DNA of 19,164 bases from Pseudomonadota bacterium (GTDB lineage: Bacteria; Myxococcota_A; Polyangia; Polyangiales; Polyangiaceae). Numbering within the stretch: the first letter of the stretch is position 1; the number at the start of each line of letters is the position of its first letter. Positions 1 through 6,694 of the stretch are shown in pieces. The notes beneath the pieces are model-generated. The model was not told where the DNA came from. It was given only the letters and a program-made list of their open reading frames with translations, and did not search any database. The DNA lies in contig JAEXCN010000476.1 of the NCBI GenBank assembly GCA_023402175.1, forward strand, positions 1 to 19,164. The letters run 5' to 3'. A program made the position numbers and the translations under genes.

Positions 1-402
1 CGACGCGCGAGGGTCGATGGCGAGAGCGGTCGCGATGGCCAGGCCGATGACCACGTCCTCGCAATTGGTCGCCTCGATTGTGCGGGAGATCGTGTGGCCC
101 TGCCGAGTCCCCTCGCGCCTCTTCGGAGTGAGCTCGAGCCGTCCCGAGAAGCCACGATCGCGACGGACGATTCGAACGTCGAACCGACGCGTCCCCTCTT
201 CCGACACGAGCGTCGATCGCGTCGTGTAGGACGCGATCCGACCGAGAATCTCTTCACGCGACGGGCAGGCGGGATCCGCGACATACTCGAAGCGAATCGG
301 CTCGGGGCGCTCCTCCGCCGCGCTCACCTCGGCGCGAAAGGCCACTGCCAGGATGGATGTGACGAAGACGCAAGCGCTCCGCCATCGCCCAGCGCCGGCC
401 AT
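1..402 (-). CDS. Secreted hypothetical protein, 5' part (3' end outside window)
   Basis: Reading leftward from the ATG at 402 gives 134 codons with no stop up to base 1, so the gene runs off the window. The start MAGAGRWRSACVF is followed by a hydrophobic stretch (SILAVAF) and a likely cleavage near AEVSAAEE, a Sec signal peptide pattern. The mature part has a Cys in VADPACPSREE near residue 47, basic beta-strand-like text, and a second Cys (TNCEDVV) just before the hydrophobic stretch GLAIATALAIDP. I recall this layout, an early 'DPxCPS' Cys, a second Cys and 'ALAIDP', from unnamed secreted proteins that form paralogous sets in Polyangiales. That is recollection, not a search. A weak promoter candidate (TTGGCT, 17 bp, TAAGCT) lies just upstream. 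Function unknown. Confidence 0.72.
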   Translation of the reverse strand, partial: MAGAGRWRSACVFVTSILAVAFRAEVSAAEERPEPIRFEYVADPACPSREEILGRIASYTTRSTLVSEEGTRRFDVRIVRRDRGFSGRLELTPKRREGTRQGHTISRTIEATNCEDVVIGLAIATALAIDPRAS

Positions 403-1224
403 CTCGGCCGTCGAGCTTAGACAGAATCATTGGACCAGCCAACCCGCCGGAATGCGATCACGGTACTTCCGAACCGGCAGCTCCGACGAGTGTACGGTCG
501 TGCCGAATGAGGACGCGTCCGAGATGGCGGGGCTGTGCGAAGGCGCACGCGCTGCCACCAACCACTCCCCGTCGCGACCACGACGCTTGCCCGCGCCACA
601 ACGGCGATGACGTTGCCGCGCCGAACAATGGCCTAACCGACAGCGACCGAGCGGCAAGCGCCCTTCGTCCGACGACTCCAGGCGCCTTCCGACGATTTCC
701 CTTGCGCAGAAGACCAGCCGCCCAGCGCGCGCCCGAGCCTCACGCCCCGCAACGCGCAAGCACTTCTTACACGCTCACGTTCGACGTCCCGTCGCGAGAT
801 GCGCCCGAGCCACGATCCGCACGAAATGGCCTTCCCCATCCGGCTCCGGAATCCGCCCGCCAGGCTTCCGGCAGCGCCCGAACGGCCTCCGACGCGCAAG
901 AAACGCTTCCGGATCGAGCACTTGGGCATACGAGGCGCGCCCCCATGCACGATCCGCATGAGCCGAAGCCGCATTTTTCCCCGTCGGAAGCGCGCAGGGA
1001 CCGTTTCGGAAGCCCCACAGGCGCCTCGGAAGCTCCACGCGCGCCTCGGAAGCATCGACCGCCGCAACACTACGGTGTGATCCTGAGGCGAAGACGAGGC
1101 TAATCCCCGCGAATGTGCGCGCGACAACCTGTCCCAACCGGAAGTGGGTACCGGCATGTGGGCGTCGCAGACGCGGTGCTGCACGATGCGAAGCTGCCGC
1201 CAGTGGTGTCGGGACGCGAGATCG
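403..1224. other. Gene-poor interval with degenerate repeats
   Basis: These 822 bases lie between the start of the left-edge gene and the end of the Uma2 gene. Open frames exist on both strands, for example 507-1103 (+) and 775-1137 (-). None has a credible ribosome-binding site, a recognisable domain or consistent third-position bias, and their translations are Arg/Pro/Ser-rich as expected of chance frames in GC-rich DNA. The notable content is repetitive: six copies of GCTTCCG or its complement between 864 and 1053, and the 11-mer CACGATCCGCA at 811-821 and 948-958. An eroded gene cannot be excluded. Confidence 0.5.
985..1066. repeat. Degenerate ~20 bp tandem repeat, four units
   Basis: Four successive units each begin with CGGAAGC, at 985, 1007, 1027 and 1047, so spacing is 22, 20 and 20 bases. 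The units at 1007 and 1027 agree at about 17 of 20 positions; the outer two keep mainly the heptamer. The same heptamer occurs inverted (GCTTCCG) at 864-870 and 905-911. The array lies in a stretch without a convincing gene. Confidence 0.6.
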
Positions 1225-1806
1225 TCAGCGTCGGCCCTCTTCGAGCTCGACGCTCTCGTATACGTCCGCGAGCGCGACCGCGCCGGCGAGCGCCGGCAGC
1301 TCCACGGATGCGTCCTCGTTCGTGTACGCGGTGAGGCGCCACTGGCCATCACCCTCACGCCGGAAGTGATCGATCCTGCGCTCGCGGTGCGAGATGATGA
1401 CGTATTCGCGGAGCTCGGCGATGGCCTGGTAATGGAGGAACTTGGTCCCACGATCGAAGTCTTCGGACGTGTCGGACGTGACCTCCACGAGGAGCGTCGG
1501 GTTCAACAGCGAAGGTGGATCGCCGTCGTCGTAGCGCCGTTCTCCACAAGCAACGGTCACGTCGGGATAGGTATAGAGCCGCGTCGTCGGGACGTGCACG
1601 CGCTGGTCGCTCGTCATCGTGACGCATCCACGCCCACGCGTCAGGGCCACGAGCGCAGCCGTGACGTTCGCCGCGAGCATGTTGTGGGCCGGACGCGCGC
1701 CGGCCATGGCGACGATCGCGCCGTCGACGAACTCGTGCTTCGTATCGCTCGCCCGCTCGAGCGCCAGGTACTCGAGCTCGGTGAATCGAGTCGCCGCCGA
1801 CACCAT
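1225..1806 (-). CDS. Uma2 family (DUF820) endonuclease-like protein
   Basis: The 193-residue product has the order of motifs typical of the Uma2/DUF820 family, which carries a PD-(D/E)XK restriction-endonuclease-like fold. Glu25 lies in KHEFVDG, Asp82 in YPDVTV, Glu108 in LLVEV and Lys122 in TKFLHY, followed by the usual YVIISHRERRIDHFRR strand-helix. All expected catalytic positions are present, so the protein could be active, but the biological role of the family is not established. The start at 1806 (MVSAATRFTELEY) is chosen because the conserved N-terminal helix begins just after it; longer in-frame starts add low-complexity sequence. No clear Shine-Dalgarno is seen. It sits alone: the upstream dctP gene is separated by a terminator and I see no partner or toxin/antitoxin gene. 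Confidence 0.85.
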   Translation of the reverse strand: MVSAATRFTELEYLALERASDTKHEFVDGAIVAMAGARPAHNMLAANVTAALVALTRGRGCVTMTSDQRVHVPTTRLYTYPDVTVACGERRYDDGDPPSLLNPTLLVEVTSDTSEDFDRGTKFLHYQAIAELREYVIISHRERRIDHFRREGDGQWRLTAYTNEDASVELPALAGAVALADVYESVELEEGRR

Positions 1807-1979
1807 GGAAGAAGGATAGCACCCCAGCGACTCGGCGATTTCGTCCCGGATTTCGTGCGGCCGGGGGACGACCCCGCGGCACGCCCGCGCCGCGAGTAGA
1901 TCCTCTTCGCGAGCGCGATCGGACTCGTATGGCTCGTGCTCATGTTCGCCGTCATGTCGCTGGGAACCTCCACGAAAGA

Positions 1980-2037
1980 GGCCCCGGAGAGCCAGCTCTC
2001 CGAGGCCTCGATCGAAGCGCGGCGCTCTCTCGCCGCG
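1980..2037 (-). terminator. Double hairpin downstream of dctP
   Basis: About 50 bases past the dctP stop are two hairpins. The one at 1980-2007 pairs GGCC plus CGGAGAGC with GCTCTCCG plus GGCC around a single mismatch. The one at 2018-2037 pairs CGCGGCG with CGCCGCG around a six-base loop. On the minus strand the 1980-2007 stem is followed by CTCTTTCGT, a weak T-tract. They probably end the tatT-dctP transcript and separate it from the Uma2 gene. Confidence 0.55.
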
Positions 2038-2057
2038 ATCACGCCGGCTTTGACCGT

Positions 2058-3062
2058 TCACTGCGCGGCGGCGACGACCTCGTCGAAGACGTCCGCGCGG
2101 AACTTCCCTTCCGCCTTGAGAGCGTTGCGGACCTTCGCGAACGTCTGGTTCCAGGCGGCCTTCTCGGCGTCGTTCAGCTCGACGACCGTCTTGCTGCCCT
2201 TCAGGCGGTTGAACGCGGCCTCGTCGATCGCGCGGATGCGATCGGTGAGGAGGCGGCCGGTGTTCTTGCCCGTGCGCTCGAGGACGGCCTTCGCGTCGGC
2301 CGGGAGAGCATCGTAGGTCTCCTTGTACATCACGAGCGCGCCGATGCCGATGCCGGTCGGCATGTTGTTGATGTGCGTCATGTGCGGCGCCCAGCCGAGC
2401 TGCTCGGCGGCGATCGACGGCGAGTTGATGACGTCGATCGAGCCTTCGCTGCGCGACGAGACGGCCGGGAGGATCGCGGGAACCGTGAGCGCCTTCGGCG
2501 AAGGAACGCCGACGGTCTCGAGGAACTTCTGCCCGACGGGATCGCCCGCGATGTAGAACGGGTGCGCCTTCTTGAGGTCCTCCGGCGTCTTGATCGCAAC
2601 GCCGCGCGACATGAGATGCGCCATGCCGACGTCACCCTTGCCGAGGATGACGAAGCCCTGTCCGGCGAACTCCTTGTCGAACTTCGGCGAGACCTTGTCG
2701 CGCGCGGAGTCGAGCTTCGCCCACGTCGGGAACAGGCCCGGCATCTGCAGCGCGCCGATGTGCGGCCAGATCTGCGCGAGCCCGGTGCCCGTGATGGCGG
2801 CGCCATCGAGCTCCTTGCTCCGCATCTTGCCGACCATCGCGATCTCGTCGCCCTTCGACCCGTTGTAGAACCACGTGAGCTTGACGGCTCCGCTGCTCTC
2901 TTCTTCGACCGCCTTGCTCCACGCGCCGAAGACCTTGCCCCAGGCGGAGTCCTTCGGTGCGAGGGTGCCTAGCTTGATCTCCTTCGCGTCCGCCATCGCG
3001 GTCCGCGAGAAGCCGAGCATGGCGACCATGACGGCCACCACCATCATCAACCTTCGAAGCAT
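2058..3062 (-). CDS. TRAP transporter substrate-binding protein, DctP family (TatP-like)
   Basis: The 334-residue precursor starts MLRRLMMVV and has a Sec signal peptide, with likely cleavage after Ala24 (TAMA|DAKEIKLGT). The mature protein follows the DctP pattern: an N-terminal strand KLGTLAPKDSAWGKVF, the WFYNGSKGDE segment, LDGAAITGTGLAQIWP, and LPAVSSRSEGSIDVINSP in place of the usual 'ALQTGxVDGxExP'. It should deliver a small-molecule ligand to a TRAP permease in the periplasm. The Arg that usually binds carboxylates (the 'KIRVP' position) appears replaced (LKKAHPFYIAGDP, about 163-175), so the ligand may not be a simple organic acid; this is inference. A strong Shine-Dalgarno (AAGGAG, 9-10 bases upstream) supports the start. 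It follows the tatT-like gene by 136 bases on the same strand. No DctQ or DctM gene is in the window. Confidence 0.88.
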   Translation of the reverse strand: MLRRLMMVVAVMVAMLGFSRTAMADAKEIKLGTLAPKDSAWGKVFGAWSKAVEEESSGAVKLTWFYNGSKGDEIAMVGKMRSKELDGAAITGTGLAQIWPHIGALQMPGLFPTWAKLDSARDKVSPKFDKEFAGQGFVILGKGDVGMAHLMSRGVAIKTPEDLKKAHPFYIAGDPVGQKFLETVGVPSPKALTVPAILPAVSSRSEGSIDVINSPSIAAEQLGWAPHMTHINNMPTGIGIGALVMYKETYDALPADAKAVLERTGKNTGRLLTDRIRAIDEAAFNRLKGSKTVVELNDAEKAAWNQTFAKVRNALKAEGKFRADVFDEVVAAAQ

Positions 3063-3078
3063 GGAAGACTCTCCTTCC
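3063..3078 (-). promoter_or_regulatory. Hairpin overlapping the dctP ribosome-binding site
   Basis: Immediately before the ATG, the minus strand can form a GGAAG/CTTCC stem (3074-3078 with 3063-3067) around the loop GAGAGT. The AAGGAG Shine-Dalgarno lies partly in the stem and partly in the loop. Five base pairs is short, so a regulatory role is only a possibility. Confidence 0.25.
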
Positions 3079-3181
3079 CCTTCCTGTGACACGTAGTAGC
3101 GGCCGAGCCGACCTTGTCTCGATCTCGACCGTACCCTTGGACGAGACAGCCGCAAGGACAATGTATCCCTGCTGGCATTGA

Positions 3182-3206
3182 CGCAGTGCACGAGGCGGTC
3201 ACTGCG
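3182..3206 (-). other. Small stem-loop across the tatT-like stop codon
   Basis: CGCAGTG (3182-3188) pairs perfectly with CACTGCG (3200-3206) around an 11-base loop; the TGA at 3199-3201 lies at the loop/stem edge. No T-run follows on the minus strand, so this is a weak terminator at best. It could adjust the ratio of the tatT-like and dctP messages. Confidence 0.3.
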
Positions 3207-4167
3207 CCGCGGACGCGGGAGCAGATGCCGCAGGCTTCGCGGGCGAAGCCACCGAGAAGCCGCAGTCTTCCATCGCGGGCTTGCTGAGAGCCCGCTTCGC
3301 GCGACGCTTCGCGATCGCGTTCTGGAGGCGCAGCGTCGGCTCGGGATCCTCGGCGGCGAGGATCTCGTTCAGGACCTTCTCGTAGAGCGCCTGATCGCTC
3401 TTCACGCACGCGTACTTCGCGTAGTTGAGAAGGATGCCGAGCGATTTGCGCTGCGTCTTCTCGAGCGCGAGATCGAGGAGCTTCTTCGACTCGTCGAGCT
3501 CCGCCATCGCCGTCCGCGCGTGATAGGCGGCGAGCGTCGACGTGGCGCCCCACGCCATCAGCTCGGGATCGAGCTGGCGGCTTCGCTCGAGGATCTCGAC
3601 GCCGACATAGAGCTCGGCGACGTATTCCGGCTCGTCCTTCAGGAGGTTCACGCGCGCGAGCCACGCCGACCCGAGCCAGAAGAGCGTCTCGGCGTCTTCC
3701 TTGTCGTCGAAGTGCTTCGTGAGCCACGCCTTGAGCGAGTCGGAGTTCTTCTTCGCGTTCGGGAAGCCCTCGTCCTCCTTCGCAAGGAGCTCGAGGCCGT
3801 ACGCGATCGACCGGTCGAAGGCGAGCTTCGCCCGCTTCTTGTGGTACTCGGCCGTGGCTTCGTCGCCGGCGAGCGTTGCGACCTCGTAGTCGTCCTGCGC
3901 GAAGGCGTATCCCCAGCCCGCCCAGCCGCGGAGCAGGAGGAAGAGCGCGTCCTCGTTGTCGGGTGCAAGGCGGTGCATGCCTTCGAACTGCAGGACGCCG
4001 CCCGCCGCCGCACCGCGCGCGATCTCGTAGTCGCCGATCGTATCGGCTGCCCCCGAGCCGACGCGCGTCGAATGGATCTGCCCGTTGAGGAGCATCTTCT
4101 TGACGCACCCCGTGGAACCGAGAGCCAGCGTGGCCGCGAACGCGAGACCGAGCACGTTGTTTCGCAT
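3199..4167 (-). CDS. TRAP transporter TatT-component family lipoprotein
   Basis: The 322-residue product begins MRNNVLGLAFAATLALGSTGC, a lipoprotein signal with acylated Cys21. The body is all-helical and matches the TatT family: RGWAGWGYAFAQDDYEVATLAGDEATAEYHKKRAKLAFDRSIAYGLELL is followed by a TPR-like superhelix. In Treponema pallidum TatT is a trimeric periplasmic lipoprotein that binds the DctP-type protein TatP in a TPR-protein-associated TRAP transporter; the function here is transferred from that case. The next gene downstream is a DctP-family protein, which strongly supports the assignment. The C-terminus is a low-complexity Ala/Pro/Ser tail. The start at 4167 is fixed by the signal peptide; a longer in-frame start at 4248 would place the promoter-like sequence inside the gene. 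No Shine-Dalgarno is visible. Confidence 0.85.
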   Translation of the reverse strand: MRNNVLGLAFAATLALGSTGCVKKMLLNGQIHSTRVGSGAADTIGDYEIARGAAAGGVLQFEGMHRLAPDNEDALFLLLRGWAGWGYAFAQDDYEVATLAGDEATAEYHKKRAKLAFDRSIAYGLELLAKEDEGFPNAKKNSDSLKAWLTKHFDDKEDAETLFWLGSAWLARVNLLKDEPEYVAELYVGVEILERSRQLDPELMAWGATSTLAAYHARTAMAELDESKKLLDLALEKTQRKSLGILLNYAKYACVKSDQALYEKVLNEILAAEDPEPTLRLQNAIAKRRAKRALSKPAMEDCGFSVASPAKPAASAPASAAQ

Positions 4168-4175
4168 TGCGTCGA

Positions 4176-4205
4176 TTCGTACAGGCTCCGCTTCGCAGGT
4201 GTCAA
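4176..4205 (-). promoter_or_regulatory. Sigma-70-type promoter of the tatT-like gene, possibly leaderless
   Basis: On the minus strand TTGACA (4200-4205) is followed after 18 bases by TACGAA (4176-4181), preceded by TG two bases earlier as in extended -10 elements. Only 8 bases separate the -10 from the ATG at 4167, so transcription would begin at or within about two bases of the start codon. The absence of a Shine-Dalgarno fits a leaderless message. Confidence 0.5.
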
Positions 4206-4209
4206 CGAC

Positions 4210-4246
4210 GAGAGGCGCCGGAGCTCTCGCGGCGCCGGCGCCTCTC
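4210..4246 (-). terminator. Hairpin terminator after the beta-propeller gene
   Basis: GAGAGGCGCCG (4210-4220) pairs perfectly with CGGCGCCTCTC (4236-4246) around a 15-base loop that itself contains GC-rich complementarity. It lies about 55 bases past the propeller stop. The minus-strand flank GTCGTTGAC is not a true T-run, and it runs into the tatT promoter. The T-rich flank is on the plus strand, where TTGTCTCGT occurs twice in a row (about 4249-4267). It could insulate the two transcripts. Confidence 0.5.
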
Positions 4247-4301
4247 ACTTGTCTCGTTTGTCTCGTTTTGTCGGAACGCTCTGCGCGTTACGTTCGCGCG
4301 T

Positions 4302-6527
4302 TCACTGCTCGAGGGAGATCTCGGCGATGTCGGACGCAAGGTTCGACAGGCCGTTCACCTTCACGCGCCGTTCGGAGATCGAATAGACGAAGTCGTCCAT
4401 GATCACGCTGCGCTTCACCTCGGAGTGCGCCTGCGTCCACCAGCTCGAGCAGCCGCGCGAGTCGTAGCCCTTCGACGCGTTCGGGTGCGCGACCTGACCG
4501 CGCTTCGAGAAGCCGCCGTTCGCGGTGACGTCGTAGACGAGGAGCCCGCTGAACGTCATGTTGGTGCCGTAGCTGCCGCCGGAGCCGCCCTCGCAGATCG
4601 TCATCGGGAGCGCGAGCAGGTTCTTCGGCGCGTAGTACGTGAACGCGAGGTGGTTCGTGAGCGCTTCCGAGCTCGAGCCGCGCGTTCCGATGACCTCCTT
4701 GTGCGCGAGCTTCGGATTGTTCATGTCGGCGACGTCGAAGATCTGGAGCATCACGCCGGAGAACCACGCGAAGTTGCCCTGGTCCTCGGCGTCGTAGCCG
4801 ATCGTGAGCAGGTGCTCGGGGTCCATCATGTGCATGTACGTCGAGAAGCCCGGGATCTTCAGCTCGCCTGCGATCCTCGGAGCGGACGACTTCTCGAGAT
4901 CGAAGACGTAGAGCGGATCGGTCTTCTTGAACGTGACCACGAACGCGCGCGGCCCGTCGAAGCGCACGCTGCGGATGTCTTCGCTCGGCGCGATGTCGTC
5001 GACCTTGCCCGTGAGGACGAGCGACTTGCCCCGACGCTCCAGCACGCTCATCGTGCTGTGCACCTTCGGGTCGGGCGTGTGCCCGGACGTCGTCGCGACG
5101 CGGAGACGGCCATCGTATTCATCGAGCGCGAACTGGTTCAGCACGCGGCCTTTCACGATGCCGCTCGCCTCGTAGGCGGTGAGCGACGGCCTGTTGCCGA
5201 TGCGGAACGCGTGCACGAGGCTCGCGTGGGCCTCCGAGCCCATGCTCGGGTACCAGTCACGTGCGACCGCCTTCGAGCGCGGGACGCTCATGTAGAGGCC
5301 CGTCTCCGACGCATAGACGACGCCTGGATCGCTCACGACCGTCGCCGAGGTCGGCTTTTCATCGCCGACCATATCCATCGAGTAGAGCGTCGTGAAGGTC
5401 CTCCCCTCGGCGAGGCTCGGACGGTAGTAGCCGTTGCATGCCGGTACGGCATCGGCCCCGCCTTCCTTCGCAGACGGCAGCGAGGCGAGGACGTCCGCGT
5501 TCGCGATCGCGGCGAGGTTCTTCTGCCGGAGCGCCTCCCACGCTTCCTTCAGCCTTCGCTTCTGCGCGAGGCCCTGCATGTAGCGCGGATCCCCCACGAC
5601 CCTGGGATCCCAGCGCACCGTATCGTCCGGATCGTCGCAATCGTACGCGGACGGATCGAGCGCGTACTGCAGGCCATCGATCGTTGTCTTGGGCGTGTCG
5701 ACGACGACCGTGTGGACCGCATTGCCGATGCGGCGCGCGGAGAGCAGCGAGCCCGAGAGCTCGAGCTCACGGACCTTCACCGGCGAGGCGCGGTTCGTGA
5801 TGTCGAAGACGAGGACCTTCGTCCGTGTTCCGTCTCCGGTCGGGACACAGTCGTAGCCGTACGTGCACTCGCCCTGTCCTCGGAACCAGGGCGGGTACGC
5901 GCCCGAGCCCTCCGTGCCGGTCGACGGGACGGCAACGTAGACGAGCGCGCGGTCACCTTCGACGAAGAGCTTCCGTGGCTCGCCCTCGAGCGTGACCTTC
6001 GCGAGCTCGCGCGCTTCGTTCGCCGGCCACGCCTGGAGGATGCGGAGCGCGCCGTTCGCGACGACGTAGAGGTACTTGTCGTCGTTCTTGACGAAGTCGG
6101 CCTCGTCGACGCCCGCGACCTGGTTGTTCGTCGTCGAGGTCTGGGATGCGCGAGGGCCGGCGCTCGAATTGGCCGCGTTCATGCCGTTGTTCATGCCTCC
6201 GCTCTGGTTCATGGGCGCCCCCGCGGTGGGCACCGAAGCCATCTGCGGCGAGCCGTGCGCCGAGCTGTTCATCCAGTAGGAGCCGCAGCCGGGGCCCGTG
6301 TCGACCTGCGCGATCATCTGATCGACGTACCCGTTCACGTCGGCCGCGAGCCTCTCACGAAGGTAGGACTCGACCTCGCCGCAGCCCCGAAGCGGGATCA
6401 ACGCCTCGAGGGGCTGCTGCGACGTCTTGATATCGGACGTATTGGTCTCTGGGACACCGGCAGCCGCTCCACATGCGGCGACGCCTGCGACCGTGAGGCC
6501 AAGCGCAATCGAAAGATAGGTATTCAT
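4302..6527 (-). CDS. Secreted C-terminal beta-propeller lipoprotein (PF09826 / COG4880 type)
   Basis: The 741-residue product starts MNTYLSIALGLTVAGVAACG, a lipoprotein signal with acylated Cys19. A short N-terminal region (CGEVESYLRERL, about 49-60) and a Met/Asn/Ser-rich linker (about 90-125) lead to the signature TTNNQVAGVDEADFVKNDDKYLYVV, where COG4880 proteins enter their propeller. Repeated blade-like strands follow, such as KVLVFDITNRASPVKVRELEL, PLYVFDLEKSSAPRIAGELKI and LLVYDVTANGGFSKRGQV, and it ends ERRVKVNGLSNLASDIAEISL as in the family. The role of these proteins is not known; a cell-surface binding or scaffold function is likely. Acidic stretches (YDCDDPDDT) could bind metal. 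The start at 6527 is chosen for the signal peptide. The HEAT-repeat lipoprotein lies upstream in the same orientation; no strong Shine-Dalgarno is seen. Confidence 0.87.
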   Translation of the reverse strand: MNTYLSIALGLTVAGVAACGAAAGVPETNTSDIKTSQQPLEALIPLRGCGEVESYLRERLAADVNGYVDQMIAQVDTGPGCGSYWMNSSAHGSPQMASVPTAGAPMNQSGGMNNGMNAANSSAGPRASQTSTTNNQVAGVDEADFVKNDDKYLYVVANGALRILQAWPANEARELAKVTLEGEPRKLFVEGDRALVYVAVPSTGTEGSGAYPPWFRGQGECTYGYDCVPTGDGTRTKVLVFDITNRASPVKVRELELSGSLLSARRIGNAVHTVVVDTPKTTIDGLQYALDPSAYDCDDPDDTVRWDPRVVGDPRYMQGLAQKRRLKEAWEALRQKNLAAIANADVLASLPSAKEGGADAVPACNGYYRPSLAEGRTFTTLYSMDMVGDEKPTSATVVSDPGVVYASETGLYMSVPRSKAVARDWYPSMGSEAHASLVHAFRIGNRPSLTAYEASGIVKGRVLNQFALDEYDGRLRVATTSGHTPDPKVHSTMSVLERRGKSLVLTGKVDDIAPSEDIRSVRFDGPRAFVVTFKKTDPLYVFDLEKSSAPRIAGELKIPGFSTYMHMMDPEHLLTIGYDAEDQGNFAWFSGVMLQIFDVADMNNPKLAHKEVIGTRGSSSEALTNHLAFTYYAPKNLLALPMTICEGGSGGSYGTNMTFSGLLVYDVTANGGFSKRGQVAHPNASKGYDSRGCSSWWTQAHSEVKRSVIMDDFVYSISERRVKVNGLSNLASDIAEISLEQ

Positions 6528-6560
6528 GCGCCCGGCGCGAGCACGACTCACGCCAGGCAA

Positions 6561-6694
6561 TTAGCTGTGTGACTCTCGCGCGTTAGCCGCCGTCTCGGGG
6601 AACACGCTGCGCAGCGTCGGTGACGTGTCGATCGCCGCCTTCGCGACGCGGGCGTGCGTCGCTCGCTCCGTCCGCAGTCGGGCCGCAGCAGCGA
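6561..6694 (-). other. Stop-free tail after the HEAT-repeat gene, in a different frame
   Basis: Beyond the HEAT-repeat stop at 6695 another minus-strand frame stays open to a TAA at 6561, with GC-rich third positions (its translation includes GLAPLIAAAARLRTERATHAR). It ends 33 bases before the propeller ATG. It may be chance, or the true C-terminus of the HEAT protein after an indel near 6700. A perfect 14 bp palindrome (ACGCTGC/GCAGCGT, 6604-6617) lies inside it. Confidence 0.25.

Noticed and set aside
985..1066. Possible CRISPR array
   Set aside because: Units are only about 20 bases including the variable part, the constant part is seven bases, and no cas gene is present.
775..1137. A 120-codon minus-strand frame in the left gap (includes VLDPEAFLARRRPFGR)
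   Set aside because: Slightly protein-like, but no ribosome-binding site, no recognised family and unremarkable third-position bias. It also runs through the degenerate repeat.
4249..4267. Tandem TTGTCTCGT pair as a regulator site for tatT
   Set aside because: It lies upstream of the terminator stem, outside the promoter as placed, and only two short copies exist.
4167..6572. An 801-codon plus-strand frame opposite the beta-propeller gene
   Set aside because: It is the antisense shadow of a well-supported family member; the translation is Arg/Val/His-rich and carries no motif.
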